From: Candidatus Gastranaerophilales bacterium
GTDB taxonomy: Bacteria > Cyanobacteriota > Vampirovibrionia > Gastranaerophilales > Gastranaerophilaceae
Direction of reading: 5' to 3'
Assembly (NCBI GenBank): GCA_944326455.1
Contig: CALVEA010000023.1
Span: 1-33,666 of the forward strand
Length of the DNA stretch: 33,666 nucleotides
The notes beneath the pieces were generated by a model. That model had not been told where the DNA came from and did no database searches. It saw only the letters and a list, made by a program, of their open reading frames with translations. Shown here in pieces: positions 1 to 7,542 of the stretch. The translations under genes were made by a program, and so were the position numbers. The stretch's first letter is position 1, and each line of letters starts with the position of its first letter.

Positions 1-5
1 TTTTC

Positions 6-52
6 GTACTTTTCTTTTTCTTTGCTTCGTAAATAAAGAAAAAGAAAAGTAC
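6..52. repeat. Perfect 18-bp inverted repeat (hairpin)
   Basis: The arm at 6-23 (GTACTTTTCTTTTTCTTT) is the exact reverse complement of 35-52, with an 11-nt loop. Neither side has a clear T-run after the stem, so it is not a textbook intrinsic terminator. It may be the end of a gene left of the window or a small repetitive element. Confidence 0.7.
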
Positions 53-92
53 AAGAATAATTAAACTAATAGAAATATAAAATTATTCACCC

Positions 93-108
93 CATTTTAC
101 GTAAAATG
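93..108. repeat. 16-bp perfect palindrome
   Basis: CATTTTAC is followed directly by GTAAAATG. With one mismatch the symmetry extends to 90-111 (CC on the left, GG on the right). It lies in a gene-free stretch between the hairpin at 6-52 and the terminator at 135-175. Its role is unknown; an operator or remnant hairpin is possible. Confidence 0.4.
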
Positions 109-134
109 AGGTATAACAAAAAGAGGTTTTAATA

Positions 135-175
135 AACCAAAAAGGAGCCTGATTTTATCAGGCTCCTTTTTGGTT
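135..175 (-). terminator. Intrinsic terminator, probably bidirectional
   Basis: An 18-bp perfect stem (135-152 with 158-175) encloses the 5-nt loop TTTTA. The GC-rich core GGAGCCTGA is flanked by A-run and T-run ends. It lies just downstream of the ferredoxin stop codon on the minus strand. The A/T flanks would let it work in both directions. Confidence 0.85.
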
Positions 176-186
176 ATTTATGGTAA

Positions 187-363
187 TTAAGCTACAACAA
201 TTGCTCCTACAGGGCAAGCATCTGCTGCTTCTTTTACACAGCTTTCGTTATTTGCAATACCTTCTTCTTTTACGGTTGCTTTATCTTCTACCTGAAATAC
301 TGCGTCGCAAATTGATTCGCAAGCGCCGCATCCGATGCATGAATCTTCAATAGTTACCTTCAT
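187..363 (-). CDS. Single-cluster 4Fe-4S ferredoxin (58 aa)
   Basis: This small soluble electron carrier begins MKVTIEDSCIGCGACESICD and ends ACPVGAIVVA. The pattern C9-x2-C12-x2-C15 plus C50-P matches the four cluster ligands of monocluster ferredoxins such as that of Thermotoga. C19 and C42 sit where that family has an extra disulfide pair, so only one [4Fe-4S] cluster is expected. The ATG at 363 follows an AAGGAG ribosome binding site. A TATAAT at 417-422 (minus) could start a leader of about 47 nt containing a small CACCT/AGGTG hairpin. The gene is probably monocistronic, ending at the terminator at 135-175. The redox partner cannot be told from context. Confidence 0.9.
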   Translation of the reverse strand: MKVTIEDSCIGCGACESICDAVFQVEDKATVKEEGIANNESCVKEAADACPVGAIVVA

Positions 364-416
364 TTGTTTTCTCCTTATATTTTTATATTAAAACCACCTT
401 ATAGGTGTGTGTATTT

Positions 417-445
417 ATTATACAACTTAATCCGGAAAAATAAAA
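417..445 (-). promoter_or_regulatory. Candidate promoter of the ferredoxin gene
   Basis: On the minus strand a perfect TATAAT lies at 417-422. A weak -35 (TTTTAT) lies at 440-445, 17 bp away. The predicted start is near 410. The -35 is poor, so the call rests mainly on the -10. Confidence 0.35.
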
Positions 446-448
446 CTG

Positions 449-1639
449 TTAATTATAGAGCCACTTATCTATTCTATCTGCAATAGAATCAAACCCGAGG
501 GTAAGCCCGAGGTCTTTCGGCTCGATACCTTTAGAATAATATAATACCGGAACAAATTCTCTTGTATGGTCAGTACCTTCTACTGTCGGGTCACAGCCGT
601 GGTCTGCTGTTATTATAAGAAGGTCATCGTTGCCTATCAGAGGAAGAATTTTTTCCAAATAAGTATCAATTTCTTCTATAGCTTTACCGTAACCCTCCGG
701 ATTATTTCTGTGTCCGTATAACATATCAGTATCAACAAGGTTAGTAAAAATTATTTCTCTTGTTTCGTCAGTTATATTTGTTCCCGGATAAATCATTTTT
801 TCAAGAGGAAGCTCATCCTTTACCGCTTGAAGAGTCAGGTCAAGTCCTTCTTTGTTTGAGCCGGTGTGAATGGCGTGAGTAATTCCCGCTTTTGAGAAAA
901 TATCTTCAATTTTACCGATACCGATAACTTTAGAGCCGGAGTCTTTAACCTTATCCAAAACAGTTTTTTTAGGAGGCGCCATAGAATAATCTCTTCTGTC
1001 TTTAGAAATTCTTGTCGGTTTTCCGTCAATAACTTTATAAGGTCTTGCAATAACTCTTGCTGTATTATAATTTCCTTCATCAAGTAAGTGCCTTGCAATT
1101 CTGCACCATTCATAAAGAGTTTCCAGAGGAATCATATCAGTATCAAGTGCAATCTGGAATACACTGTCTGCAGATGTGTAAACAATCGGAAACTTTGTTT
1201 TGTGGTGTTCCTCATTTAACTTTTCTATAATAGCGGTTCCGCTTGCCGGTATATTAGCTAAAACTCCGCCGCAGCCTGTTTCTTCTATGAATTTGTCAAT
1301 AAGTTCTTTCGGGAAACCTTCAGGGAAAGTAGAAAAAGGTTTTTCAGATACCAAACCTGCAATTTCCCAGTGTCCCGTTGTTGTATCTTTTCCTTTTGAT
1401 TTTTCTTGCAAAGTTCCGTACTGCCCTATTGGATTTGAAACCTTATTTACTCCCTCAAAATCCTGAATATTTCCTAAACCGAGTTTTTCAAGGTTAGGAA
1501 GATTAAGCCCTTTATTAAAAGCGCAGACATTTCTTAAAGTATTACACTTTTCTGTATCTCCAAACTCTCTGCAATCAGGCATTGCACCGATTCCCATTGA
1601 ATCAATTACAATTATAATTGCACGTCTTTTTTTATCCAT
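449..1639 (-). CDS. deoB: Phosphopentomutase DeoB (396 aa)
   Basis: This enzyme interconverts ribose (or deoxyribose) 1-phosphate and 5-phosphate, linking nucleoside salvage to the pentose phosphate pathway. The sequence shows the alkaline-phosphatase-superfamily metal motifs: IDSMGIGAMPDC near residues 12-22 (D13 as metal ligand), DTTTGHWEI around 85-93 (the segment with the phosphorylated Thr), and ITADHGCDPTVEGTDHTRE near the C-terminus. Length is normal for the family. The ATG at 1639 has an AGGAGG site six bases upstream. It is divergent from nusB and 85 bp upstream of the ferredoxin gene on the same strand. No purine nucleoside phosphorylase lies next to it, unlike many deo operons. Confidence 0.95.
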   Translation of the reverse strand: MDKKRRAIIIVIDSMGIGAMPDCREFGDTEKCNTLRNVCAFNKGLNLPNLEKLGLGNIQDFEGVNKVSNPIGQYGTLQEKSKGKDTTTGHWEIAGLVSEKPFSTFPEGFPKELIDKFIEETGCGGVLANIPASGTAIIEKLNEEHHKTKFPIVYTSADSVFQIALDTDMIPLETLYEWCRIARHLLDEGNYNTARVIARPYKVIDGKPTRISKDRRDYSMAPPKKTVLDKVKDSGSKVIGIGKIEDIFSKAGITHAIHTGSNKEGLDLTLQAVKDELPLEKMIYPGTNITDETREIIFTNLVDTDMLYGHRNNPEGYGKAIEEIDTYLEKILPLIGNDDLLIITADHGCDPTVEGTDHTREFVPVLYYSKGIEPKDLGLTLGFDSIADRIDKWLYN

Positions 1640-1669
1640 AATATCCTCCTAGGTAAATTATTTTTCTTA

Positions 1670-1692
1670 ATTATATCATGTTTTTATGATAT
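1670..1692. promoter_or_regulatory. deoB -10 element overlapping a palindrome
   Basis: On the minus strand TATAAT (1670-1675) lies about 30 bp upstream of the deoB start. It overlaps a perfect inverted repeat, ATATCAT-N6-ATGATAT (1673-1692), in the gap between deoB and nusB. The symmetry and position fit a repressor site, but the regulator is unknown and the sequence is AT-rich. Confidence 0.35.
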
Positions 1693-1730
1693 TATTATGA
1701 AAAAAGATAATAAATTTTAGGAGATAAAAA

Positions 1731-2393
1731 ATGCAGGCAAGACGTGCAGCAAGAGAATTAGCGCTTATATTATTTTCACAGTTTGAAAAAGAAATAACTC
1801 ATTATTCAAAAAAAGATTTTGAAGATATTATGCTCAAGTCTGTAAGAATTCTTTCAAATTCAGCTTCGGAAGAATTAAAACTTACAGTAGGTTCATTGAT
1901 TGATATAAAAGAGTTTCTTGATACTTACGAAGCTGAGCACGAATCAAACTTATCCCGTCCTATCGGAGCTAAAAACAAACCGGTTCAGATTCCTATGACG
2001 GATGAGATGATAGAAAAAGTTGACACTATGCTTGACGTGGCAGAAAAGGCTATTATGGCATTAGAAATTGCTGAATTTACAACTCTGGAAAACCAGAGCG
2101 AAGTAAAAGATTATGCAAGCGAAATTGCAGAAGCTTATAAAAACAATCATAAGGCTGTCGATGAACAGATACAAAAGTTTTCAAAGGGCTGGGATATTTC
2201 AAGACTGGTTAAAATGGATAAAGATATCTTAAGAATAGCTATTACAGAACTTTTGTTCACAAAGGGCGCTCCTGTAAAAGTTGTTGTTGATGAAGCTGTT
2301 GAACTTGCTAAAAAATATTCAACTGAGGATTCTTCATCTTTCGTAAACGGTATTCTTGCAAAAGTTATAGTAGAAAACGGGCTCAAGGGTTAA
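1731..2393 (+). CDS. nusB: Transcription antitermination factor NusB, long form (220 aa)
   Basis: NusB binds NusE (ribosomal protein S10) and boxA RNA to promote antitermination, mainly of rRNA operons. The N-terminus MQARRAARELALILFSQ is the NusB-family start. The C-terminal part (about residues 160-218) has the conserved helices with LRIAITELLF, VVVDEAVELAKKYS and FVNGILAKV. Most NusB proteins are about 140-160 aa; the extra length is an insertion around residues 40-120, as I recall from cyanobacterial NusB. AGGAG lies upstream of the ATG. ftsY follows after 3 bp, so the two are almost certainly cotranscribed. Confidence 0.9.
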   Translation: MQARRAARELALILFSQFEKEITHYSKKDFEDIMLKSVRILSNSASEELKLTVGSLIDIKEFLDTYEAEHESNLSRPIGAKNKPVQIPMTDEMIEKVDTMLDVAEKAIMALEIAEFTTLENQSEVKDYASEIAEAYKNNHKAVDEQIQKFSKGWDISRLVKMDKDILRIAITELLFTKGAPVKVVVDEAVELAKKYSTEDSSSFVNGILAKVIVENGLKG

Positions 2394-2396
2394 TTT

Positions 2397-3299
2397 ATGT
2401 TTAACTTTTTTGACAAGCTTAAATCTACTGTCTCAAAAACCGCTCAAGCCCTTGTCGGGAATGTTGTGGATGTAGTAAGCGACGAAGAAGAGTTTTCCGA
2501 GTTTGTGCTTGATGATATGGAAGATCTTTTGATAAGTGCAGATTTGGGGGTAAATTACGCTTCCGAATTAACGGATAAATTACGCGGGCAAACAAAAATT
2601 AAGCCGTCTCAGGTTAAAGAGTTTTTGCTAAATGAGTTCAATAAAACTCTTGATGAGGCAGGTTCAAGCGAGCTTGATTATAAAGAAAATGAACTCAATA
2701 TTTACTTTATAACAGGAGTAAACGGAGTAGGAAAAACGACTCTTATCGGGAAACTTGCATACTTTTTTAAAGAAAAAGGCAAGAAAGTTTTAATAGCGGC
2801 AGGAGATACTTTCCGTGCAGCTGCAGAAGAACAGGTTGATATCTGGTCAAAGCGTTCCGGTGCAGATATTGTAAGAAGAGATAAGGCGGATCCGGCTTCT
2901 GTTGTATATGAAGCAATCCAGAAAGCAAAAAATGAGAATTATGATGTTATTCTCGTTGATACAGCAGGCAGACTCCAGAATAAATTTAACCTTATGGAAG
3001 AGTTATCCAAAATAAAAACAGTTATAGACAAAAATGCGCCGGAAGCTCTAAGAGAAAGTATTCTGGTTATTGATGCTAACACAGGTCAAAATGGACTCGT
3101 TCAGGCGAAAGTTTTTAAAGATTGCGTTAACCTTACAGCTGTGGCGCTTACAAAACTTGACGGCTCTGCAAAAGGCGCAATAGTTCTTGCGATTGCTAAA
3201 GACTTGAAACTCCCTGTTAAACTTGTGGGTGTCGGGGAGAAGATGGAAGATTTGAAACTCTTTGACTCAAAGGAATTTATTCAAGCACTTTTTGATTAG
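2397..3299 (+). CDS. ftsY: Signal recognition particle receptor FtsY (300 aa)
   Basis: FtsY is the SRP receptor GTPase that delivers ribosome-nascent-chain complexes to the translocon at the inner membrane. The helical N domain covers about residues 1-95. The G domain follows: P-loop GVNGVGKTT (107-115), GDTFRAAAEEQ (about 136-146), DTAGR (188-192) and TKLDG (252-256), ending with GVGEKMEDL and F-x-Q-x-L-F. There is almost no acidic A domain; the first helix MFNFFDKLKSTVSK probably supplies membrane binding. The ATG lies 3 bp after the nusB stop, so its ribosome site lies in the nusB end and coupling is likely. Confidence 0.95.
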   Translation: MFNFFDKLKSTVSKTAQALVGNVVDVVSDEEEFSEFVLDDMEDLLISADLGVNYASELTDKLRGQTKIKPSQVKEFLLNEFNKTLDEAGSSELDYKENELNIYFITGVNGVGKTTLIGKLAYFFKEKGKKVLIAAGDTFRAAAEEQVDIWSKRSGADIVRRDKADPASVVYEAIQKAKNENYDVILVDTAGRLQNKFNLMEELSKIKTVIDKNAPEALRESILVIDANTGQNGLVQAKVFKDCVNLTAVALTKLDGSAKGAIVLAIAKDLKLPVKLVGVGEKMEDLKLFDSKEFIQALFD

Positions 3300-3302
3300 G
3301 TT

Positions 3303-3677
3303 TTAGTTTATCAGATAATCAATACAATTGTTAAGCAATTTTTTTAGTTCGCTTGCATAGTTTTTTTCGTTTTCCGGCATGCAAATTTCAAAATGTGTAG
3401 GTTTTTGCGCTCTGTCCGGTTTCATTGAGAAAAATAAATGATTTTCTTTAATAACATTTCTCGGGTTGTTAATGTCAGGAACATCTTTTGTTACTAATTT
3501 ATTAAGCTGCACCATTCCTTTAATTCCTTTTCGTTGAGTAGCATCACAAAAAGCATTAATTCCTCTGTAGATTTCCTGCTTCAATTCCGGTGCTGTCTTT
3601 TCAAGAGCTTTTTGTGCGGCAGCTTTGTTGTTTTTCATTCTGAATGACGGATTGTCATAAGTATTGATTCTGAGCAT
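3303..3677 (-). CDS. Hypothetical protein with N-terminal NPSFRMK motif (124 aa)
   Basis: I do not recognise a family. The protein is soluble, basic and mostly helical, with no signal peptide or membrane segment. The first 15 residues contain NPSFRMK, part of a short motif shared with four other minus-strand proteins in this window. The middle and end (HLFFSMKPDRAQKPTHFEIC, then a helical tail) suggest a small alpha/beta fold. AAGGAG precedes the ATG at 3677 with good spacing, so it is very likely expressed. It is convergent with ftsY, 3 bp away. Confidence 0.75.
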   Translation of the reverse strand: MLRINTYDNPSFRMKNNKAAAQKALEKTAPELKQEIYRGINAFCDATQRKGIKGMVQLNKLVTKDVPDINNPRNVIKENHLFFSMKPDRAQKPTHFEICMPENEKNYASELKKLLNNCIDYLIN

Positions 3678-3791
3678 TTATTTTCTCCTTTTAAAATATT
3701 AAAACCCATAAAAAAATATTTTGTCAGCGTATTTTTTGCCGGATATAAAATGCAAAAAGAGGATTAAAGTGTGTTATTATAGTAATAACGT

Positions 3792-3824
3792 AACACAATG
3801 GTAATTATATTGCAGGATTGAGTA
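3792..3824 (+). repeat. 33-bp dispersed repeat, copy 1
   Basis: The segment starts AACACAATGGTAATTAT and ends TTGCAGGATTGAGTA. It matches the reverse complement of 33634-33666 at 32 of 33 positions. It lies in the 295-bp gap upstream of lysA and runs into a TATAAT at 3823-3828. Apart from this repeat and possible promoter elements, I see nothing else in 3678-3972. Confidence 0.85.
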
Positions 3825-3972
3825 TAATACAGATTTTATCGTTATTTATGGATTTGTCCTCCTGCTTATAAAACAATCTTTTGTTATCCATAGAATAGAC
3901 CGGAGTTATATTGTAAAAACCTTCTTGTTTTGTTACTATAAAGATAACGACAAGCATAGAAGGAGAGTTCGT

Positions 3973-5289
3973 ATGAGCACAAATCAATCTCTGAAACCGG
4001 TTACTGCTGAAAATAGAGAACATCTTTATATTGGCGGATGTGATACTGTTGAACTTGCCCAAAAATACGGAACTCCTTTATATGTACTTGATGAAAAAAC
4101 CATAAGAACTATCTGTAAAGAATATAAACACGCATTTGGCGGTTATAAAAATATAAGAATGATGTATGCGTGCAAATCTCTTTGCAATCTTGCCGTTTTG
4201 CGTATAGTTACAGATGAGGGATTCGGATTAGATACAGTTTCATCAGGTGAAATTTATACTGCATATAAAGCCGGGGCAGATATGTCCAAAGTGCTTTTTA
4301 ATGGTAATAACAAATCCAAAGAAGAAATTGAACTGGCTTTAAACCTGGGAGTTGGGAGGTTTTCTGTTGATAATTTTTATGAGGCAGAACTCCTTAACGA
4401 GATAGCAGTATCGCAGGGAAAGTCTGTGAATATTCTTCTAAGGATTACACCGGGAATTGAGTGCCATACTCACGATTATATTCAAACAGGGCAAATTGAT
4501 TCTAAATTTGGGTTCGACTTATCACAAATTGATGAAATTATCAACCTCATAAAAAACAAGTATAATAATCTGAATCTAAAAGGGATTCATGCACATATCG
4601 GCTCGCAAATTTTTGAAACAAGAAGCTATTACGATGAAGTTGAAATTCTTGTAAAAGAGCTTGCGAGAATAAAAGAAGTTCATGGAATTATTCTGGAAGA
4701 AATGAATATCGGCGGCGGTTTGGGCGTTAAATATACAGAAGAAGATTGTCCGCCTTCTGTTGACGAACTGGCTTCCGCAGTAACGTCAGCAATGAAGAAT
4801 GCGATTGAAAAATATTCAATCCGGGAACCTGCTATTTATATTGAGCCGGGCAGAAGTATAATTTCTACGGCTGGAGTAACTTTGTACACGGTTGGTTCAT
4901 CGAAAACAATACCCGGAGTAAGGAAATATGTTGCACTTGACGGGGGGATGGCTGACAATCCTCGTCCCGGTATGTATCAGGCTAAATATACGGCAGATGC
5001 CGCTAATAAAATGAACTTTTGCGAGAAAGAACTCGTTACATTAGCAGGAAGGTTTTGTGAAAGCGGAGATATTTTAATTGAAAATATTGAGCTTCCGAGA
5101 CTTGAACCAGGTGATATTATTTGTGTATACAATACCGGAGCTTATAACTATTCAATGGCTTCCAATTACAACAGGGTTGCAAAACCTGCAATGGTACTTG
5201 TAAATAATTCACAATCTGATATGATAGTAGATAGAGAATCTTTAGAGGATTTGATAGCGAGAGAAAATATTCCCGATAGGTTGAGATAA
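3973..5289 (+). CDS. lysA: Diaminopimelate decarboxylase LysA (438 aa)
   Basis: This PLP enzyme (fold type III) decarboxylates meso-diaminopimelate to L-lysine, the last step of lysine synthesis. The PLP lysine is K68 in MYACKS. HAHIGSQIF, NIGGGLGV and EPGRSI (phosphate-binding loops), then CESGDIL (the catalytic Cys donated across the dimer) and GAYNYSMASNYN, are all present. An upstream in-frame ATG at 3925 is possible, but 3973 has AAGGAG at proper spacing and gives the normal N-terminus. A possible promoter TTGTAA-N17-TACTAT lies at 3911-3939. cdaA begins 2 bp after the stop. dapF, the preceding step in the pathway, is also in this window. Confidence 0.95.
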   Translation: MSTNQSLKPVTAENREHLYIGGCDTVELAQKYGTPLYVLDEKTIRTICKEYKHAFGGYKNIRMMYACKSLCNLAVLRIVTDEGFGLDTVSSGEIYTAYKAGADMSKVLFNGNNKSKEEIELALNLGVGRFSVDNFYEAELLNEIAVSQGKSVNILLRITPGIECHTHDYIQTGQIDSKFGFDLSQIDEIINLIKNKYNNLNLKGIHAHIGSQIFETRSYYDEVEILVKELARIKEVHGIILEEMNIGGGLGVKYTEEDCPPSVDELASAVTSAMKNAIEKYSIREPAIYIEPGRSIISTAGVTLYTVGSSKTIPGVRKYVALDGGMADNPRPGMYQAKYTADAANKMNFCEKELVTLAGRFCESGDILIENIELPRLEPGDIICVYNTGAYNYSMASNYNRVAKPAMVLVNNSQSDMIVDRESLEDLIARENIPDRLR

Positions 5290-5291
5290 TA

Positions 5292-6182
5292 ATGATAGAT
5301 GGACTGATTTCATTAATTCATAGCTTTTTTAGCCCGCTGCAGTGGTCTTTAAATTGGATTAATATCCTTGAAATAGTCTTTATTGCCTCTATCTTGTTTG
5401 TTTTTTATCAAAAGTTTATCAAAAATACGCAATCCGAAAGTTTGGTAAAAGGTTTATTTATCCTTGTCTTTGCTTGGATTTTAAGCGAAATTTTAATCTT
5501 AATTGACCTTAAAATTGTAGGTGTTTTCTTAAAATCACTTGTAACTTTAATTGCATTAAGTCTTATTGTTATATTCCAACCGGAATTAAGACGGTTCTTG
5601 GGATATTTGGGAGAACCCGGGTTTATTAAAAGAACATTCTTTTCTTCCGGCACATACAGAGAAGCTGCTGAAAGTGAAGTCGATATAATAAAAGAGATTA
5701 TAGAAGCTGTCAAATATCTCACAAAGACTAAAACCGGAGCATTAATTGTCTTTAAAAAATCTTTAAGCGCAATTGTCTACTCTGAAGTAGGAACTGTTCT
5801 TGATGCGAGAATATCGACAGAATTGATTTTAACAATATTTCATCCAAACACACCTCTTCATGACGGTGCAATGATTATTGACGGAAATAAAATCCATTCG
5901 GCAGGGGTGCTTCTTCCGCTGACAGAAGACCCGAAACTCAGCTGGAAATACGGAACCCGTCACAGAGCTGCCATCGGAATGTCAGAAGTCTCAGACGCAG
6001 CCTGCCTTGTAGTTTCTGAAGAAACAGGCGATGTTTCTATCTGTATGGATGGACTTTTGAAAAAATATGATGATTTAACTACTCTAAAGACTGATTTAGA
6101 ATCAATCTTAGGTATTAAACCAGTTGACAAAACTGTATCTAAGCATAAAAATATTTTTGAAATGCTAAAGAAGAGAGATTGA
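5292..6182 (+). CDS. cdaA: Membrane diadenylate cyclase CdaA (296 aa)
   Basis: The enzyme makes cyclic di-AMP from two ATP; this second messenger controls potassium and osmotic balance and cell-wall homeostasis. Three membrane helices (about residues 24-41, 52-71 and 76-94) precede a DisA_N catalytic domain with the two active-site motifs, DGA (191-193, in LHDGAMIIDG) and RHR (223-225, in GTRHRAAIG). That is the CdaA/DacA architecture. The start is 2 bp after lysA with only a weak ribosome site, so coupling is likely. A lysA-cdaA pair is, as I recall, typical of cyanobacteria, where uppS usually follows; here a YitT-like gene follows instead. Confidence 0.93.
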   Translation: MIDGLISLIHSFFSPLQWSLNWINILEIVFIASILFVFYQKFIKNTQSESLVKGLFILVFAWILSEILILIDLKIVGVFLKSLVTLIALSLIVIFQPELRRFLGYLGEPGFIKRTFFSSGTYREAAESEVDIIKEIIEAVKYLTKTKTGALIVFKKSLSAIVYSEVGTVLDARISTELILTIFHPNTPLHDGAMIIDGNKIHSAGVLLPLTEDPKLSWKYGTRHRAAIGMSEVSDAACLVVSEETGDVSICMDGLLKKYDDLTTLKTDLESILGIKPVDKTVSKHKNIFEMLKKRD

Positions 6183-6199
6183 TGGCGGAGAGGTAAATT

Positions 6200-7090
6200 T
6201 TGTTTACTCATAAGAAAAAATCGGCTAAGGTAACTAAAACAAGAGGGCAGATTATCAAGCATTATATCCAAAAAGGAATCTTCCTTACTATAGGTGCTTT
6301 TATTGTAGCTGTTGCTCTGGAAATGTTTTTGCTGCCAAACAAAATTATTGACGGCGGTGTAATTGGTATTTCCATGATGGCAACATATATAACAAACGGA
6401 AACCTGGGTCTGTTTATTATGTTGATTAACCTTCCTTTTATAGTAATGGCGCTTAGAACATTAGGAAAAACTTTTGTTCTGCAGACCTTTTTTGCAATAA
6501 CAATGCTTGCTTTAGCAACCAATATAGTGCACTGGCAGATTGTAACACAGGATTTACTTTTGGCTACGGTGTTCGGCGGAATAGTTCTTGGACTCGGAGT
6601 CGGATTAATTCTAAGGAATAATGCTTCGCTCGACGGAACAGAGATGGTATCTATTGATTTATCAAAAAAGCTAAAAATAATTTCTGTAGGCGAGCTGCTA
6701 ATGGGAATAAACTTTTTTATCTATATGGGTGCAGGATTTCTTTTCGGCTGGGATAGAGCTTTGTATTCGGTTTTAACCTATTACGTTGCATCAAAGGTTA
6801 TTGATACTGTGCTTGAAGGTCTTGATAAAGCAAAATCTGTTCGCATAGTATCGGATAAATCAAGAGAAATCGGGGACTCTATTATTCAAGAGCTGGACAT
6901 AAGCGTTACGTATATGAAAACCTTAGGCGGGTATTCAAGACAGGAAAAAATCTTAACTTATTGCGTAGTTAACAAGTTTGATATGCCAAAGTTAAAAGAA
7001 CTTGTCCACTCGATTGACCCTAAAGCTTTTATTGTCACAGAAGATGTTCACGAAGTAGAAGGTGTTCGTTTTAAAAAGAAAGGTCATTAA
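6200..7090 (+). CDS. YitT-family membrane protein with C-terminal DUF2179 (296 aa)
   Basis: This is an integral membrane protein of unknown function. A basic cytoplasmic start is followed by about five to six hydrophobic helices (residues 28 to about 195). They include LPNKIIDGGVIGISMM and LILRNNASLDGTEMVS, which are hallmarks of the YitT_membrane family. The soluble C-terminal domain (about 210-290, with YCVVNKFDMPKLKELVHSID and AFIVTEDVHEVEG) is the DUF2179 domain. The start is TTG at 6200, with GGAGAGG upstream. The 17-bp gap to cdaA suggests one transcript. A transport role is often suggested for the family but is not shown here. Confidence 0.85.
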   Translation: MFTHKKKSAKVTKTRGQIIKHYIQKGIFLTIGAFIVAVALEMFLLPNKIIDGGVIGISMMATYITNGNLGLFIMLINLPFIVMALRTLGKTFVLQTFFAITMLALATNIVHWQIVTQDLLLATVFGGIVLGLGVGLILRNNASLDGTEMVSIDLSKKLKIISVGELLMGINFFIYMGAGFLFGWDRALYSVLTYYVASKVIDTVLEGLDKAKSVRIVSDKSREIGDSIIQELDISVTYMKTLGGYSRQEKILTYCVVNKFDMPKLKELVHSIDPKAFIVTEDVHEVEGVRFKKKGH

Positions 7091-7104
7091 TTTCATCCAA
7101 ATAG

Positions 7105-7133
7105 TTGATAACAAGAATGAAAAAATATACGAT
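7105..7133 (+). promoter_or_regulatory. Candidate promoter with nearby palindrome
   Basis: TTGATA (7105-7110), a 17-bp spacer and TACGAT (7128-7133) lie 35 bp upstream of the next gene. The -10 overlaps the short palindrome CGATAA-TG-TTATCG (7130-7143), which could be an operator. This may start a second transcript after the lysA-cdaA-yitT group. Confidence 0.4.
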
Positions 7134-7167
7134 AATGTTATCGGATAATCGGGGAGATTAGGGTCTC

Positions 7168-7524
7168 ATGTTTAACAACATCAACGACAATAACAAAGAT
7201 ATCTTATATAATTCTCAATTTACAAGAGAGAATAATATAGTTAATCTTGCAGCAATACGGTCAAATGTTCAAAAATATGCCAATACTGTCTCTTCAAATC
7301 CTTATGTTGACAGAACAGAAATTTCCTCAAGTGCAATTGAACTTTTCCAAAAAGATTGTGATATTAAAAAATTTAACAAAATTGCAATGAGTGATGAAGA
7401 AGATTTGTCACATCTGCAAAGAATGCAGGAGCTTTTTGCTGACGGAGTTATAGACGTATATGAGGACGATGTTTTATCGGACCTTGTAACAAATTCTAAA
7501 TTACGGGATGATTTAGGGCTGTAA
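7168..7524 (+). CDS. Small protein, possible FlgM-like anti-sigma factor (118 aa)
   Basis: This is a small, acidic, probably partly disordered protein. DRTEISSSAIELFQ (residues 48-61) resembles the conserved D-[RK]-V-E-[IL]-S-x-x-A core of FlgM. LQRMQELFADGVIDVYEDDVL (83-103) resembles FlgM's I-K-x-x-I-x-x-G-x-Y-x-V segment. FlgM binds the flagellar sigma factor. The likeness is short and by eye only, and no flagellar gene lies in the window, so the function is uncertain. The ATG has GGGGAG upstream, so the gene itself is well supported. It sits 18 bp before the TPR gene. Confidence 0.7.
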   Translation: MFNNINDNNKDILYNSQFTRENNIVNLAAIRSNVQKYANTVSSNPYVDRTEISSSAIELFQKDCDIKKFNKIAMSDEEDLSHLQRMQELFADGVIDVYEDDVLSDLVTNSKLRDDLGL

Positions 7525-7527
7525 ATA

Positions 7528-7536
7528 TGCTAAAAT
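7528..7536 (+). promoter_or_regulatory. Extended -10 promoter for a leaderless TPR transcript
   Basis: TGC-TAAAAT matches the extended -10 form TG-n-TATAAT. Its end lies 7 bases before the ATG at 7543, so transcription would start at or next to the start codon. There is no Shine-Dalgarno site, which fits a leaderless mRNA. Confidence 0.45.
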
Positions 7537-7542
7537 ACAGCT

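Noticed and set aside
3925..3972. Upstream ATG extending LysA by 16 residues
   Set aside because: The internal ATG at 3973 has AAGGAG at the right distance and gives the family's usual start; the extension (MFCYYKDNDKHRRRVR) is not LysA-like.
3805..4062. 85-aa minus-strand frame overlapping the lysA start
   Set aside because: It has no ribosome site at its start, overlaps the well-supported lysA N-terminus and its promoter region, and its composition looks like non-coding AT-rich DNA.
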